Translations under genes and position numbers: made by a program
Notes under the pieces: generated by a model
The model's input: the letters and a program-made list of their open reading frames with translations, nothing else
Told to the model about the DNA's origin: nothing
The model's database searches: none
Shown here: in pieces, positions 42,128 through 54,219 of the stretch
Layout: every line of letters begins with the position of its first letter
Position numbering within the stretch: position 1 is the first letter of the stretch
Assembly (NCBI GenBank): GCA_036939755.1
Contig: JALLAZ010000083.1
Span: 1 to 59,142, forward strand
Length of the DNA stretch: 59,142 nt
Reading direction: 5' to 3'
DNA from: Stephanodiscus triporus
Lineage: Eukaryota > Bacillariophyta > Thalassiosirophyceae > Thalassiosirales > Thalassiosiraceae

Positions 42128-42864
42128 TTAAGTGTCTCTTGGAATAATGCTATCATGAATCGTTGCAACATGACTGGATGCTTTTTTGACCACTAAAATC
42201 TCATTAAGTGGCAACTCATAATAATATTCCATTGGTTGAAAAAGGTTGAATATTCCACCAAAGAATCTGCAGAATGATCCGATAAAATTATGAAGTGTTG
42301 TGATGAACAGGTTTCCTAGACAATTAATATTCTTTGACTGGTGACAAAAAGAAAAGATGAGATGAGCAAAAGCAACAATCAAAATGAATTCTGATGGAGA
42401 AAGTTCTTCATACTCACCCCACCTATGGTCGAAGATATTTACCAGCTGACCCTTCACCGGATGCTTGAGAAGGAAAGCATGAGAGAGAGATCGTCCTTCA
42501 GCTCTCCTCCTGTTGCTCCTGTATTCTGGGTCAATCACATTGATCTGAGCATCTCTAAGCTCCATGGTAGAATGTATTCTTTTTCTGTTAATGAAATCCA
42601 AGAATGCGATCATTCCATCCTTTCCTTCAACATAGATTTTCATGACATTGTTGAGAGTGTACTCAATTATGCACTTAGACAATGACAGTCTTCTTCAAAG
42701 TCTTCCTCCATTGTTCCCCCCTGCTTTTGTTTGAAACAAGGAATTAGATCAAACATTGCGGGTGAGCAAATATTAACCAAGAATGCCGTGGCAAATAGTC
42801 CTCTCTTCTGCCCATTCGGCAGATTGCTCCTAACTCCTGCCCAAAGTATCTGGTTGAGATTCAT
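42128..42864 (-). pseudogene. unrecognised protein fragment, broken or unusually spliced
   Basis: Two overlapping minus-strand frames look like one protein split by a frame change near 42675. The first (42864-42667) reads QILWAGVRSNLPNGQKRGLF. The second (42682-42128) contains FLDFINRKRIHSTMELRDAQ, VIDPEYRSNRRRAEGRSLSHAF and LLKHPVKGQLVNIFDHRW. A possible 80-base intron (donor GTGAGT after DHRW, acceptor CACCAG) would end the protein shortly after. I recognise no family. Transposon debris or a degenerate host gene are equally possible. Confidence 0.35.
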
Positions 42865-43711
42865 GTTTTTATTATTTCTTATCCACTAACCAATCTGTAT
42901 CATCTCCTGAAAAGTCCAAAGGTTTCAACATAATCATAATCAGCATATGTCATAAAGGCATACAAAAGGATTGTAACCAGTTACAGAAGCAGAAGACACC
43001 TCATATTATTTTAATTATATTGATTTTGCTTTAGTGATGGGAGGGTGAGCTGATCAAGTGGTCAAGGCTACATGAAGCTTAGAGTGAGGAGGATCATGGA
43101 CACACAAAAAGAAGTTTTTAGAAATAATAATTATTTAAACAAAAAAAGTAATGCAAACACCAGCATGGGTTACTTTTTATGCAAGATGGAACAAGGAGAC
43201 AAGATAATGGCGAGCATGGGCTGGCAGAATCTAGCATCCGCTACTCAAATAAACTCAGATGACTCACAGAGTCTTTACGTGAACACATTGTAAGGGGCAA
43301 CACGCATTGATGATTTTGCTACGGAAATTGAATGGACCAATGATGATATGACTATATGATGATGCCAATGACATTGCCCATTTGAGCCCGTCCGAGATCC
43401 CCGTCAACACCGTGTTCTTGTCAACCTTTGGAAATATGTCCACCCATTTGCCATACGAGTATAGACATAATGTGCTCTCCTGCATGCCTACCAATAACTT
43501 CAGGGAGTTCTACATCAAAATGAGACTCAGGAGCTGTCAACCAGCTATCTCATCCAATTTGATATATCCCAACGTTTCCTACGTCTTGTTGTTATTACTC
43601 CGTTGATTGATCACCCCAAAGTTGTTATTCTCAAATTCCGCTCCCAGTGTTGTCCTGCATAAAATGAAATTTGATGTGAGTATCACCATCACTAATATCA
43701 TATCATAGTCC
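42865..43711. other. no supported gene
   Basis: Short plus-strand frames (43072-43293; 43382-43606, with SPSEIPVNTVFLSTFGNMS) have a coding look but are isolated and interrupted. They may be remnants belonging to the gypsy-like fragment or to another element. Confidence 0.35.
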
Positions 43712-45780
43712 ATGGCGAGTGCATCATATACTCGCCTACAAATTGTTCCAAGGCCATTGCTTAACATAATCTTTGTGGCTTTTCATTCCAACCCTATTGG
43801 CGGCCATCTCAATGTCTACCGCACCCTCCATCGTCTTTGGTTACATTACTTCTGGCCTGAAATGTACTCCTACATAAAGAAGATGTGTAATGCCTGTCCC
43901 GGCTGTGCACTGTCTAATCCTGGCCGCAGTACCTCTTCCGAACTTGTTTATCATTTTCCCATTGAGGCTCCATTTCGAGTTCTCTTTGTTGATGCTTATA
44001 AGGCAGGCAATCACGCTAGCTTTGAGGGTGACGAGGCCTATATTATATCCTGTTGCGGAATGACTGGTTTTGCTGCCATGGAACCTGTTAAGCACGCCAC
44101 CTCCCAGACATTTGCGTCTGCCGTCATGAAAATTCAACTGAAATTTGGGCTCTGCCATACGATCGTCTTGGACAATGATAGCAAATTCTTTGGCACCTTC
44201 AAGGACGCATGCAACCTCCTTCAGCTGAACCGCCATGTTCTCTCCGGGGATAATCAGAACCAAATGATGGTTGAGTGTGTCAATCGCTACTTAAATAAAG
44301 GACTGAAAGTTATGACATTGCCATGGAGGCTATACTTCTTCTTCTATACGCATGAAATAGTGCCCCCATTCTGGGTACCGATCTCTCCCACAGCTTTGTT
44401 GCTATTGGTCGTGAATTTCAGTTTCCTATCGACTTCTCCGCGGAAAAGCATTGGGAACTATGTTGGCCCCATCAACCTTCAAGTCGTATGCAAGCGATTT
44501 TGCTGCTCATTTGCGAGCATCTAGTGAGGTTGCTAAAATTTTTGTCTAGGAACAATGTGCTATGCACAGAGAGTTCATCAATGCTCGTCAACCAGACCCC
44601 AAAGTATATTCTGTGAATGATGTTGTCTTCGCTCATCGTTCAATACGATCGGATTCTTCACGGGGCCGCGTCGACAAACTCTCCTATCCCTTTACGGGGC
44701 CCTGGCGTGTCATTGCTGCTCTTCGGGGTGCATCATATGAAATTGAGCACTGTTCCACGAAGAAACGAGAGAAGCGGCACGCCTCTGATCTTTCCCCTTA
44801 TCCGGCCGAGCTTCTCCCTCTTCAACCACTTGATGGTGCAGACAATCAGTTCGGCCAAATCAATCGGAAGATTACGGATGACCCGTTTATTCAGGCGGGT
44901 ATAAAAGGGTTCCAACCTCCGTCATCTTTTCGAGCTCTTTCAAATTTCCTTTCCACCGAAACTGGCAAAAGCTTTCATTGGCCCACTTTGGCCGAATTGA
45001 ACGAGGAACTCTTTCCCTACCCTTGGTCGCCTGATGACGCAGTTGCTGCTCTCCAGGAGGAAGATATGGTCACCAACTCCCCAGGATTTTGTATTTTATA
45101 CTGGACTGCTACCATCCCAACCACACTACCCTGCACCGGAAGTTCCTCCAGCCAATGTCTTGGTTCAGTGTATTATTGCGAGATCCAACAAGCTCTTCTT
45201 TGTCTCCCATCACATTGGCTCTGGTGATACTCGCGAGTGGAGGTTGGTTCGTGTGGCTTTTGACGCCACAATGTCCCTCTATTCTTCTTGTGTGGTGGAT
45301 GGTCGGTATTTGGTTGACTTCTACCTTCCTCATCCTTCCGACACCCGTTATAATGCTATCAACAAGCGATTTTGGCTCCAATATCACAGTCACGATGACA
45401 TCGTGGGACCTACTTCTTCGGCACTCACCCACTACATTCGACCATCTGACACCTCCGAGGCCTATGCAAAACGACATCGTTTACTCCCTTATCGTAAATA
45501 TATCAACCTCACCCATACTGACACCTTTATTCATGGGCCATTCGACTTTGCTACTATTCATGGTCGCAAGAGCCGTGATCGAGTTCCTCAGAGCGCATGG
45601 GATGTCTTGAGTGCCCATTCTGATATGTTTCACAACCCTATTCCACGGTTTGATGTCCCAACATATTCAGTTCATGTTGATCGAGGCGCTCATACTTCAT
45701 GTCTCTGCGCTGCTCAGGCTAATGAATTGGTGCGATCAGCCCATGACTCAGATCATCACCCTGGCCGACTTTACCCCTGA
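43712..45780 (+). mobile_element. 5'-truncated, frameshifted Ty3/gypsy-like polyprotein: integrase and post-integrase region
   Basis: The first frame (43712-44524) begins in an integrase zinc-binding domain: HSNPIGGH followed by CNACPGC (His-His-Cys-Cys). A DDE core follows: FVDAYKAG, then LDNDSKFFGTF, then about 35 residues later MMVECVNRYLNKGL. Around 44330-44560 the frame is broken, but another frame continues (SFVAIGREFQFPIDFSAEKHWEL). From 44562 comes a post-integrase segment (DVVFAHRSIRSD, then SYPFTGPWRVIAAL) and, after another frame change near 45090, REWRLVRVAFDAT to RPSDTSEAYAKRHRLLPYRKYINLTHTDTF. No RT, RNase H or protease lies upstream, and no LTR was identified. Confidence 0.75.
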
Positions 45781-46122
45781 CAAAAAGTGTCTTGGGTATT
45801 GTCTCCACCCCTATTTTTTTTTTCCATGGGCTCCCTCCGGGGTGTGACGAGCACTTATCTCTGCATGGTGTCAATGAAGTACCGTTCTTCTACGGTTGTT
45901 TCGAATGCAAAACCATTTGACTCCTCCCCACAATCAGATCTCGTCGAGTATTTTTGGGCCACTTAAGGGACTTAGTCCCTAGTCGCTAGACGGGAGTCTT
46001 CGTCTGTCTGTCAAAGGATTGGAAATTGGGTGCGTCATCGCAATGATGACGCGCCACTCATTCCTCTCCCTTTCAGAATTCTGTTCGCCTTAGCTTGTAG
46101 AAAATCTAAGCTACGTCTCACT
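45781..46122. other. non-coding, possible 3' end of the gypsy-like element
   Basis: This lies between the polyprotein stop and the next fragment. It contains an inverted word (GGGACTTAGTCCC, 45967-45979) and otherwise no gene. An LTR could lie here, but the matching left copy is missing from the window. Confidence 0.4.
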
Positions 46123-46803
46123 TCATCCCTCTACCGCTCTTTTAAGTCCCCAAACCCACACGCAAATTAAGCACTGCCATGTCGTGAGGTTGTAGGCTGG
46201 TGCGCCGTCGCCATTGAGCATATTGACGATCGTCTGGGGAAGTTGGATATGAAAACCAACGTGAAGAATGGTGGGGCCGGGGTTCACGATGGTGAACAGA
46301 GGAGCAAAGTTGATGGTGCATGACACACGGACAAAACGGACATCCTGCTGACGGCAGGCGGCGATAGGGCCGTCCTGGACCGGGAGGAGAATGCCAGGTT
46401 TTTGATCTGCGCGCCAGCCGAATTTTGGAAGGATTTGATCGAGAGGTTCGCACAGTCAAACCAAGCATCATCGAACGTCTGACGCCAATCATAAAGCAGG
46501 TCGTCCATGATGGCGCTGCAGTTCAATTGCATGCCAACGGTGTCAAGGATGAGACGCATGTCGACGGGGAGATTTTTGGTGGCGTTCTTGATGACCTGGA
46601 ACGCATGGGCATGCTCATAAATTGGCATCGTAGAGTCGATCACGGCATAGATAGACACGGTGGGTGACTGAGCCAATCTTGATTGTCACAAGTTGGCGTG
46701 GTGTGAAGGACATTTCATGCGCGGGAGCGGGAGCGGAGGACATGATAAAGGATTGCTTGAAAACCCGAGAGACTGGATGGGTTCTTGGTTGATGGAGCAC
46801 CAC
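46123..46803 (-). pseudogene. broken gene of unknown family
   Basis: Three minus-strand frames overlap end to end and read like one protein with two frame changes: SSAPAPAHEMSFTPRQLVTIKIG (from about 46741), then ATKNLPVDMRLILDTVGMQL and DDLLYDWRQTFDDAWFDC, then INFAPLFTIVNPGPTILHVGF to a stop at 46123. Frame changes fall near 46620 and 46320. It is close to the gypsy-like fragment but in the opposite orientation, and may be a structural ORF of another retroelement. No homology is claimed. Confidence 0.4.
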
Positions 46804-48259
46804 TTAAGAAAAAGGTGCCAGGAAACAAAAGAAAAGAGAGATGAAACTCTCCGAAACAGAAAATTGTGAGCTAAGTGTGTTACACAATACTAGCGAGCAA
46901 TGAGGGGAGCATTCTTTGATTTGAGAGATGTCTGAGGAGTGTGAACACAGTATTGTGAGAGCGGCCTCTGGCGAAAATCTGGGTTCAATGGATCCAAATT
47001 TTGGAGGAGGCATCTCGCTAGAAGAATCTCCTAATGGCCTAAGATTGGCCAGCTTACACGTGGCAGATCTAAGAAGATTGCCAAATTGCGAGGCAATTCT
47101 TCATATGCGTGGAAGGAGCACAAAGGTTGCAGTCATTATACATCGAATGTAATTTCCTCAGGGTGACAGTAATGGGGATGCATCATGAAGGCAAGAGCTA
47201 AAACAACCAGAAGACTCAAAAGATCAACATGTCTTCCGCCACTCTATGAAAGTAGTAACACATGATGGGGATGAGTGGTTCCTTGATAATAAAATATGAC
47301 ATAATGCATGACTTGGGCAACCATTGTAGGTCGCCTACTGACGACTTTATCATTTCCTAGATTTAGAGTTGAAACGATTGATCTGCATCTCATTGATTCG
47401 CTTTGTAATACTGTTCTCCTGTTCTTGCGTTTATCGATATTCTATTGATCAGGCGGAGGGAGGAGTTTATTTCTTGCCTCAATCAACCTCGATAGCCCCG
47501 CCATCACAAGATATGCAGCAGCTTTAGGGATAAAACGGTTATCAGTATATCAGTATTGTGTATCCGTATCGTACTTTTCACACAAGCACCTTTTGCACTC
47601 TCTCACCGGCATACCCAATGATTACAATGGAACGAGATACATCATAACAAGCCCTGTCAAATGACTTGAGCGCTTTTCCCAAACCCTGTTCAATTAACGG
47701 CGACAGCTGCGGAATTTTGATATTCAAGACGTGGTCTAAATGGACGTTTCCGTCGTCAGTCTAATTAAAGATATTTGATTGAGAGAACAGGCAACGGGAC
47801 GATGAGAGTACATAAAGCTAAGAGAGTTCCAAGTTATATAATCGATATCACCAACAATGCCATAGGGGCGAAATGATATAAAATAATTAATCCTTCAAGA
47901 ATAGATAATTCTTTCTACTGACCATCATGGTTGTATTCCACCGCGATAATTATGTGGGGGGTTATATTGCCCTGCGACACGATAAGCACCGTCCCTGCGT
48001 TTCGATGTTAGAGAAAATACTTATACGAGAACAGTGCAAACGACTGCTGCGATGGCGAAGGCGGCAAGAACTGACTACGGCGAAGCGCGAGAGGACAAGA
48101 TGGTGGTGCCGGCCGCACACACAAAATAATAATATGACAGGGGTGAGACGCTGTATCGAATGCACGCGAGGAGATGTCGTAGAGCGAAGGGTGGACTTCC
48201 CGCCACAACAAGTCCTCGACCTCGATCGCTCCGTCCACACGACACACACAAGACAAAAA
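46804..48259. other. long intergenic stretch
   Basis: About 1.4 kb without a convincing gene. A CCGTATCGTACTT word lies at 47566-47578. The right part (47927-48259) is open in frame with the following gene and may be a longer N-terminus or 5' UTR. Confidence 0.45.
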
Positions 48260-49514
48260 ATGGGCGACGAAAGAGCCACCGGGAACGGCCGGCCGCTGTC
48301 CAAAAACGCTATCAAGAAGCTGCTGAAGAAGGAGGCGGTGGAAAAGAAGAAGGCAGCGAGGGCGTTTGCGAGGGTGAGCTGGTGATGTTTCGAGAGGCAC
48401 AAATTTCAGTTATGTTGTCTCTGACAATGTTGCGTCGTATTCATCATTTCCCGGACATCAATTTTCTTTGCCACTACTCTATCTGTAACATTCTGCTTAA
48501 CAGGCAGCTGAGTTATCTGCACTCCGAAACAAAAAATATATCAGTGAACCGATTAAAGAACAAGCAAAGAATTCTGTCGTAACCAATTGCAGAAGAGAAG
48601 GAAACAATGATGGTTACACAACAGAAGAAAACGTTGAATGCACCGAGTCTTCGACAAACACTTCATTAGATGCCAGAACAGCCTACTTTGACAATCTTCG
48701 ATCTTTTTGCAAGGTTGGGAAGGGTAGAGACTGCTGGTGGGAGATAGGCCGATATAGTCTGTCTTGTGCCAATGATGAAATTGCCGCTTCACATGAAAAA
48801 TCACGTGGACGAGTGAGAGGCATCATCGTGGGCATTCAGCCTCATAAGAATCCTCTATGCAATGGACTATCGATCGTATTTCATGATGAAGCAAGCCGGG
48901 TCAAGCTGGGAAGGATGCTATTGAGGAATGTATCTTCCCGACGGCCGGAAAAGCATGAAAATCACCGAGAACCACTCTACTACAGCTCCTTGGTGGGGAT
49001 GGAGGTCACCAAATCTAGAAGAGGAGAGGGATTATCGAAAATATTTGTCGCAATATGGCTTCATATCTGCCTTAAAACCAATACCTATCCTCGTGCTGCA
49101 GTAATGAACAAGCCATTGATATCATTTGTGTTGAAGGGTTTCAACTTTGTTCCTCAGAATGGCGGAAGTCGCGTTGGGTTGATTCGGCTGAAAAATGACA
49201 ATAACATCGGAAAAGATGGCGATGACTACAAACCCCAATTCGGGTTGTACTCTCCTTCTGCCAAGTCTCTGCAGGGATTGTTCAGTCAAAGATATTTACG
49301 CGTGCAGAACATTGCAATTTTGGATCATCCTCCTTTACCCAACTCCAGGCAAGGTGGGACTTTCGTATATGTCAAGACCGGATTTGAGCATCCAATTGCA
49401 ATTTCGGAAAACGCAGTTGAGTATACTCCTCCCCACTTGCTCGCAAATGATGATATACTGCTCTCAAAAGACTCCACATTCCATTTGGACCATCGTCATC
49501 AGAGTGAGCAATGA
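48260..49514 (+). CDS. conserved GNAT-like protein, two exons
   Basis: Exons 48260-48373 and 48504-49514 across a 130-base intron (donor GTGAGC, acceptor ACAG, phase 0) give 374 residues. The chosen ATG begins a Lys-rich helix (RPLSKNAIKKLLKKEAVEKKKAARAFAR) like N-terminal extensions of some tRNA synthetases; an in-frame ATG at 47927 would add 111 low-complexity residues. Exon 2 carries CWWEIGRYSLSC, RVRGIIVGIQPHKNPLCNGLSIVF and VTKSRRGEGLSKIFVAIWLHICL. The last resembles the acetyl-CoA loop of GNAT acetyltransferases (R-x-G-x-G), followed by KPLISFVLKGFNFVPQ. C-terminal IKTGFEHPI-like segments are reminiscent of plant/algal proteins of unknown function. Acetyltransferase activity is a suggestion only. 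Confidence 0.6.
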
Positions 49515-50259
49515 CAACAAAAGGAGACACATCAGGGCAGTATCCCTTGCCGGTCAAATCGACTCCATCTTGAAAACAAATGTCAAAGACACAACCGCAA
49601 GCGGCAGTTTGGAGTACTTCGCAAACTTCACAGCACTGAAGGGTGCATTTTTATCTTAGATAGGCTAATCTTTAGCCACTCTATGAAAGTTGTACCATAC
49701 TACCTGGATGATTAGTGGCAACCATGACCATATTGTTGCCGAGGGTTGTGTAGAATTTCACTATCATCTGTTTTGATCGATGGTTGATTGTAACTTAGGA
49801 AGGGGCATCCTGAGCGGGGCGAAGAGATTGTTTTTAGGAGTGGGAAATGGAGTATTGGGGTGGTTTGGTGGGGGTAGGATAGAGGTGAATTTTGCGACAG
49901 GGCGGGCGATTCTGATGGCTCCGCCCAGTCGTGCATCTCAATAATATAAGAATAAACAAGTGACCGCGTTGGCGCGGTCGGAATCGACCGGGGGATCACG
50001 TGGGAGGAACAAGGGGCAGTGGCTCAACATGTAACAAGAAGAGAGAGAACCTGAAAAGGGAAAAGGCTGCTGCTCCTTCCCAGAAAGAAAAACCCACAGA
50101 TTTGGGAGGACTATGGAGAAAATTAGACAAAATGTGATTATCAACAGCAGGTTATCATCACTTCTTATGCATCCTTAGCATTGTACATTCTTTCATCTGA
50201 CGTTGGAGCTCTAGGTACCCAATTGAGCAGGCACGCTACACACTAAACCCCCAATTCGA
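49515..50259. other. intergenic between convergent genes
   Basis: A short open frame in another phase (to 49659) continues past the stop of the GNAT-like gene but lacks a plausible splice. Nothing else is recognised. Confidence 0.45.
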
Positions 50260-52132
50260 CTAGTTGCTTTCAGCGATATCAGAATTGTAGCAAGCTGATG
50301 GAACGAATGGAAAATTTCCATCTTCACCTAGGGGAAGCGGCGAATTCAATGGTTCAAAGGAGTCGTTCAATTCTACAAATGCACCACAGTTGGGTGGAGT
50401 TTCCAGGGCGTACTCAGTGTAGAGAAGGTTGGTTTTGAGCATGGCTTGATCTAGATCCTCGATGGCCTTCTTGATAGCTTGCAAGTCTTCATCATCACTG
50501 TCCATGCCAACAGTACAGTACTCATCACGGATGGTAGAGCCAACCTCTCTGTCAAGTTCATTAAGTTTTGAGTGGGCATTCTCCAACAAATCCCTTGCTT
50601 TTACAAAACCATCTTGCCCATCCTTGAGCCAGAATCGGAACCTATTTGCAGAAGGCCATGCCCTGCCCAGGTTCTTGGATGTGGAAGGTAATTTTCCATA
50701 ATCACTATCCATGTGGAAGTATTCACTTCCATTTTTAGTGCAGGCGAAGGGCCCATCTTCGAGTTTCTCAATAATCTTGCATTCCAAAGAAGATGATACT
50801 GATGATGTCACAGCATTATGCATCTTCCAAAAGAAGAGCATCATTGTTTCCCCATCGTTGATGGTGCCCATCTTTTCTTTAGTATTGCATCCGAGCATCA
50901 AGTACTCCATAGGGTAGATACCACTTTCGCTCGCTTCGATATTATCTCTCATCACAGTTTTCAAAGCTTTAGGCGGGAGACGCTCCCAATCTTGATCGTT
51001 CCTTGAAACTCGATACATGAAGTGATACCTGCAGTAGGGACAGGGGTGCACGAGACCAAAGTAGGAGATCATCTTGACAATGTTGGACTGTAGTTTGATT
51101 GCACCATTATCATCGATACTGCATTTCTTTTCCATGTCGTAGTACCTTGCAGCTACTGTGTGCCAAAGATACCAAACATGGTTGAGATATGTGGGAAATC
51201 CCATCCTCATTGATTCGTCAAGATACTTCCTTGACAACTTGCTTGCCATGAAGGGAACATACAGTGAAACATCAAAGTCCTGTTGGAAGCTAAACCACTC
51301 TCGTTGTTTCTGGGGAGATCGGATGTATTCTTTCACGAGCCTCCAAACCTGTTGATACAAAGTGTTACCTGCAAAATCATTACGCAGGTCGTCAGGGAGG
51401 ATAGAGGGGTCCTCCAAAGTGTCTTTGTCCGTAAACCCACAGCTGAAGGCTGATGCAACTGTTGGAAGGAATATATTCTCCCACCATTCCAAATCAAGTG
51501 AGGTCTCGTCATTGACATGACTTGTTGCATACTCATACGTGACTCGCGATGAATATGGCATCAGCAAATCGCGTAGAGGTTCATGCAAGTAATAACACTC
51601 CATAGGGACGAGCTGAAGTTGCTGGAGTGTATCGATAAGAGTGATGGTATGAACTGCAAAGTTACCAAGCTTGTAGGGCAATCCACCAACAACATCCGAT
51701 GAAGTTGGGCACCATGAGAGATGTTGATAAACACGATGAGCCTGCGAGGCGACCATGCGAAATGCAGCCGATTCGACCTTCATCAAGTCTAAGTCGGATT
51801 GGCTCATGCATGAGTGATACATATCATGCATTTTATTTGGGAAGAGAGCAATGGATGGACACTCGTCGTAAACAGATTTATTGGCTCTTTTCTGAGCAGC
51901 GATCGCCTCAACAACTTGTTCGTTGAGGGCGGATAAAATGTTGTTGGAGCCTCGACGCTGCAAGAAAGCGAGGGGCAGACGATTTTTGTGATGCGACGCA
52001 TGCTGTATGATAACGGAGCGGAAATATGAATATCGAGATACTTTTTGATGTACATACCAGCTCCGTGGAGTGAGCGCCTGGGATCGTGCTGAGCAAAATC
52101 ATGGCCGCGGGAGATAAGAGGTGGAGTTTCAT
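50260..52132 (-). CDS. secreted Erv/ALR-like sulfhydryl oxidase domain protein, two exons
   Basis: Exon 1 (52132-52058) is exactly a 25-residue signal peptide, MKLHLLSPAAMILLSTIPGA plus HSTEL. A 100-base intron (donor GTATGT, acceptor TTGCAG, phase 0) joins exon 2 (51957-50260), giving 590 residues. About residues 275-410 look like an Erv/ALR FAD domain: VWYLWHTVAARYY (Trp and His near FAD), FGLVHPCPYCRYHF with the redox CxxC, and FFWKMHNAVTSSV (the HN motif). Such enzymes pass disulfide electrons to oxygen in the secretory pathway. The preceding 250 residues are not recognised; a YHSC segment and several Cys could shuttle electrons. No thioredoxin domain is seen, so it is not a standard QSOX. 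Confidence 0.75.
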
Positions 52133-52262
52133 GTTAGCGTTTCTTTTCGATTCTTGATATTGCTGATGGCGCTAAGGATTCTTTGAGAAGACCATTTCCA
52201 TCATGTGAGGTCTCGTGCTGCCCGTGTGCGAGACCAGAAGAGAAGATACGATACCTACCCAA

Positions 52263-52310
52263 GAAACACATTTTTCAGATGTGCATGAGGAAACACATTT
52301 TTCAGATGTG
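52263..52310. repeat. tandem duplication of GAAACACATTTTTCAGATGTG
   Basis: Two copies about 27 bases apart, upstream of the sulfhydryl oxidase gene. Confidence 0.9.
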
Positions 52311-52526
52311 TAGTATCGTTCAGGTGTGGCGCGCCCATTTTTAATGCTTGAAGCATTATTTTTGACTTTGTCCTTACAATTAGCCCTGAGGCATTGGTGC
52401 TAGGACCAAGCGGAGGGCACCATTCCATTCAGCGTGGAAAGTTGCATGAGATTGATATGGGGGCCATTAATTGTTGGGGCATACTATTCTTCGAGCAAAA
52501 TGCTTTACCCTATCAGGTTCCTTAAT

Positions 52527-52547
52527 AGTTAGTTAGTTAGTTAGTTT
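52527..52547. repeat. (TTAG)n tetranucleotide run
   Basis: About five TTAG units in a non-coding stretch. It is too short to be a telomeric relic. Confidence 0.85.
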
Positions 52548-52751
52548 ATCATTACGCTACCACAGTGGGCTTAGTGCGTTTGGGGAAGAGAGACTAGGTC
52601 CCTCTCCTCCAAAAAATCATTGGACTTTATGTTTTTTGCTGTGTTTTGTTTTCCATAATCGTAAAGCCTCGAGGATGGACACAGGCTGCGTTATACATGT
52701 ATGCTGTACAACAAGGTCTCCAGATGTCAGGTAAATTCAGTTGCATTGATC

Positions 52752-53912
52752 TCAAAAGCTGGCGTCAAGAGCGAAGGACTGATCCGCGCGGTCTACTCCG
52801 ACCCCGGATTTGAAGTACTCTCCGACTCGCTTTTCAAAGAAGTTTGTCTTCCCTTGGAGGCTAATCGTCTCCATCCATTCGAAGGGGTTTCCAATCCGGT
52901 AGTGGCGGTCACACCCGAGGCTGAGGAGGAGTCGATCGGCGCAAAATTTGATGTAATCACACATCATGTTTGAGTTCATTCCAATCAGTTCGACGGGAAG
53001 AGCATCGACCACGAATTCCATTTCGATTTCAACCGCGCTGCATATGATTTCGGTGATGCGCGCGGTCGGGAGCTTGTTTACGAGTTTCGAGTATAGGAGG
53101 CACGCAAAGTCACAGTGCATCCCTTCATCCCGACTGATCAACTCGTTGCTAAAGCAGAGTCCCGGCATTAGACCTCGCTTTTTTAGCCAGAAGATTGCAC
53201 AAAAAGAACCCGAGAAAAATATGCCCTCGACCGCAGCAAACGCGATCATACGTTCGGCGAAGCTGGCCGCAGTGGCATCGCACCACTTCAGTGCCCATTT
53301 TGCCTTACGTTGAACACATGGCAATGTTTCGATTGCTTGCAGGAGGTGTAGTTTTTTGTTTGGGTCCTTGATGTACGTATCGATTAGGAGCGAGTACGTT
53401 TCGCTGTGGATGTTTTCGACGGCGATTTGGAAGCCGTAGAAGCATCTGGCCTCTGGCGACGTAATTTCCGTCGCGAAGTTGCCACTCAGGTTCTCGTTGA
53501 CGATCCCATCGGAGGCGGCGAAAAAAGCAAGGACGTGTGAGATGAAATGTTGTTCCGTCGCCGAGAGTCGTTCCCAATCGGCTGCGTCCGCCGATAGGTC
53601 GATCTCTTCGGCGGTCCAAAAGGAGGCTTCGGCCTTCTTGTACATTCTCCATATGTCATTGTGTTGGATGGGGAATAGGACGAAGCGATGAGGATTATCT
53701 TGCAGTAATGGTTCAGGGGCAAGATGGCCGCGTGCTTCGGCTCTTTTGTGGAGCGATGCTTTTTTGGACGACAGAGGACTCTTGTTGGCCTTCTTTACGG
53801 TCGGTGTGGGAGCAGCGACCTTGCAGAAGTTTTCCCAGTCGTCACCATTGTCACGTATGAAGTTCGTGATCTCACAGAAGGCTTGGTATGTGACGGCGTG
53901 CTCAAGTGGCAT
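52752..53912 (-). CDS. RNR2: ribonucleotide reductase small subunit R2 (class Ia)
   Basis: A 386-residue intronless protein from ATG 53912. It supplies the tyrosyl radical used by R1 to make deoxyribonucleotides. Iron-ligand and radical regions are visible: [40 protein letters not shown], then [20 protein letters not shown] (Glu, His and the radical Tyr), [23 protein letters not shown] and [15 protein letters not shown]. The C-terminus is FALDASF, close to the usual FTLDADF peptide that docks on R1. The first 65 residues are a lineage-specific lead with a helical start and a Lys/Ser linker. It lies directly downstream of the LINE's 3' end, in the same direction. Confidence 0.96.
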   Translation of the reverse strand: MPLEHAVTYQAFCEITNFIRDNGDDWENFCKVAAPTPTVKKANKSPLSSKKASLHKRAEARGHLAPEPLLQDNPHRFVLFPIQHNDIWRMYKKAEASFWTAEEIDLSADAADWERLSATEQHFISHVLAFFAASDGIVNENLSGNFATEITSPEARCFYGFQIAVENIHSETYSLLIDTYIKDPNKKLHLLQAIETLPCVQRKAKWALKWCDATAASFAERMIAFAAVEGIFFSGSFCAIFWLKKRGLMPGLCFSNELISRDEGMHCDFACLLYSKLVNKLPTARITEIICSAVEIEMEFVVDALPVELIGMNSNMMCDYIKFCADRLLLSLGCDRHYRIGNPFEWMETISLQGKTNFFEKRVGEYFKSGVGVDRADQSFALDASF

Positions 53913-54219
53913 GATGAAGATGGCGTTTGTGGAGGTGAATAGAGTTGGATGTGTGTGATGTTGTTTTGTGTGGTGTATGTGTGTTGTTTTTTTGTGATTT
54001 GCGAAGCATGTGCGAAGCAGGATTTTTGTTTTTTGGTGATATGTGCTAACGTGAGGTCATAACGGAAAGAGGGTGTAAGAGAAGAGAAAGTTTTCCCCTC
54101 GCTGTGCCATTTCTTGTTTGTGAGAGAGGGATTTCCCATTTCTGGCCTTCGTCCGCCCAATCATCTCTTCAATCTTTTGACATGGAGTTCTCGAAGGGGG
54201 GGAGTTTGACAGAAGATTT
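53913..54219. other. spacer holding the RNR2 promoter and the LINE 3' end
   Basis: About 300 bases between the LINE stop and the RNR2 ATG. Positions 53950-53995 are rich in TGTG and T-runs. If the LINE inserted here, part of the RNR2 promoter may derive from its 3' UTR; the boundary is not visible. Confidence 0.45.

Larger units (their letters stand above)
52133..52751. other. intergenic with short repeats
   Basis: Contains a GATACGATACC word at 52245-52255, about 115 bases upstream of the oxidase ATG, plus the two short repeats listed separately. The right part is the 3' region of RNR2. Confidence 0.5.

Noticed and set aside
52527..52547. Interstitial telomere repeat
   Set aside because: The TTAG unit is not a known telomere repeat of this lineage (TTAGGG expected) and the run is only about five units.
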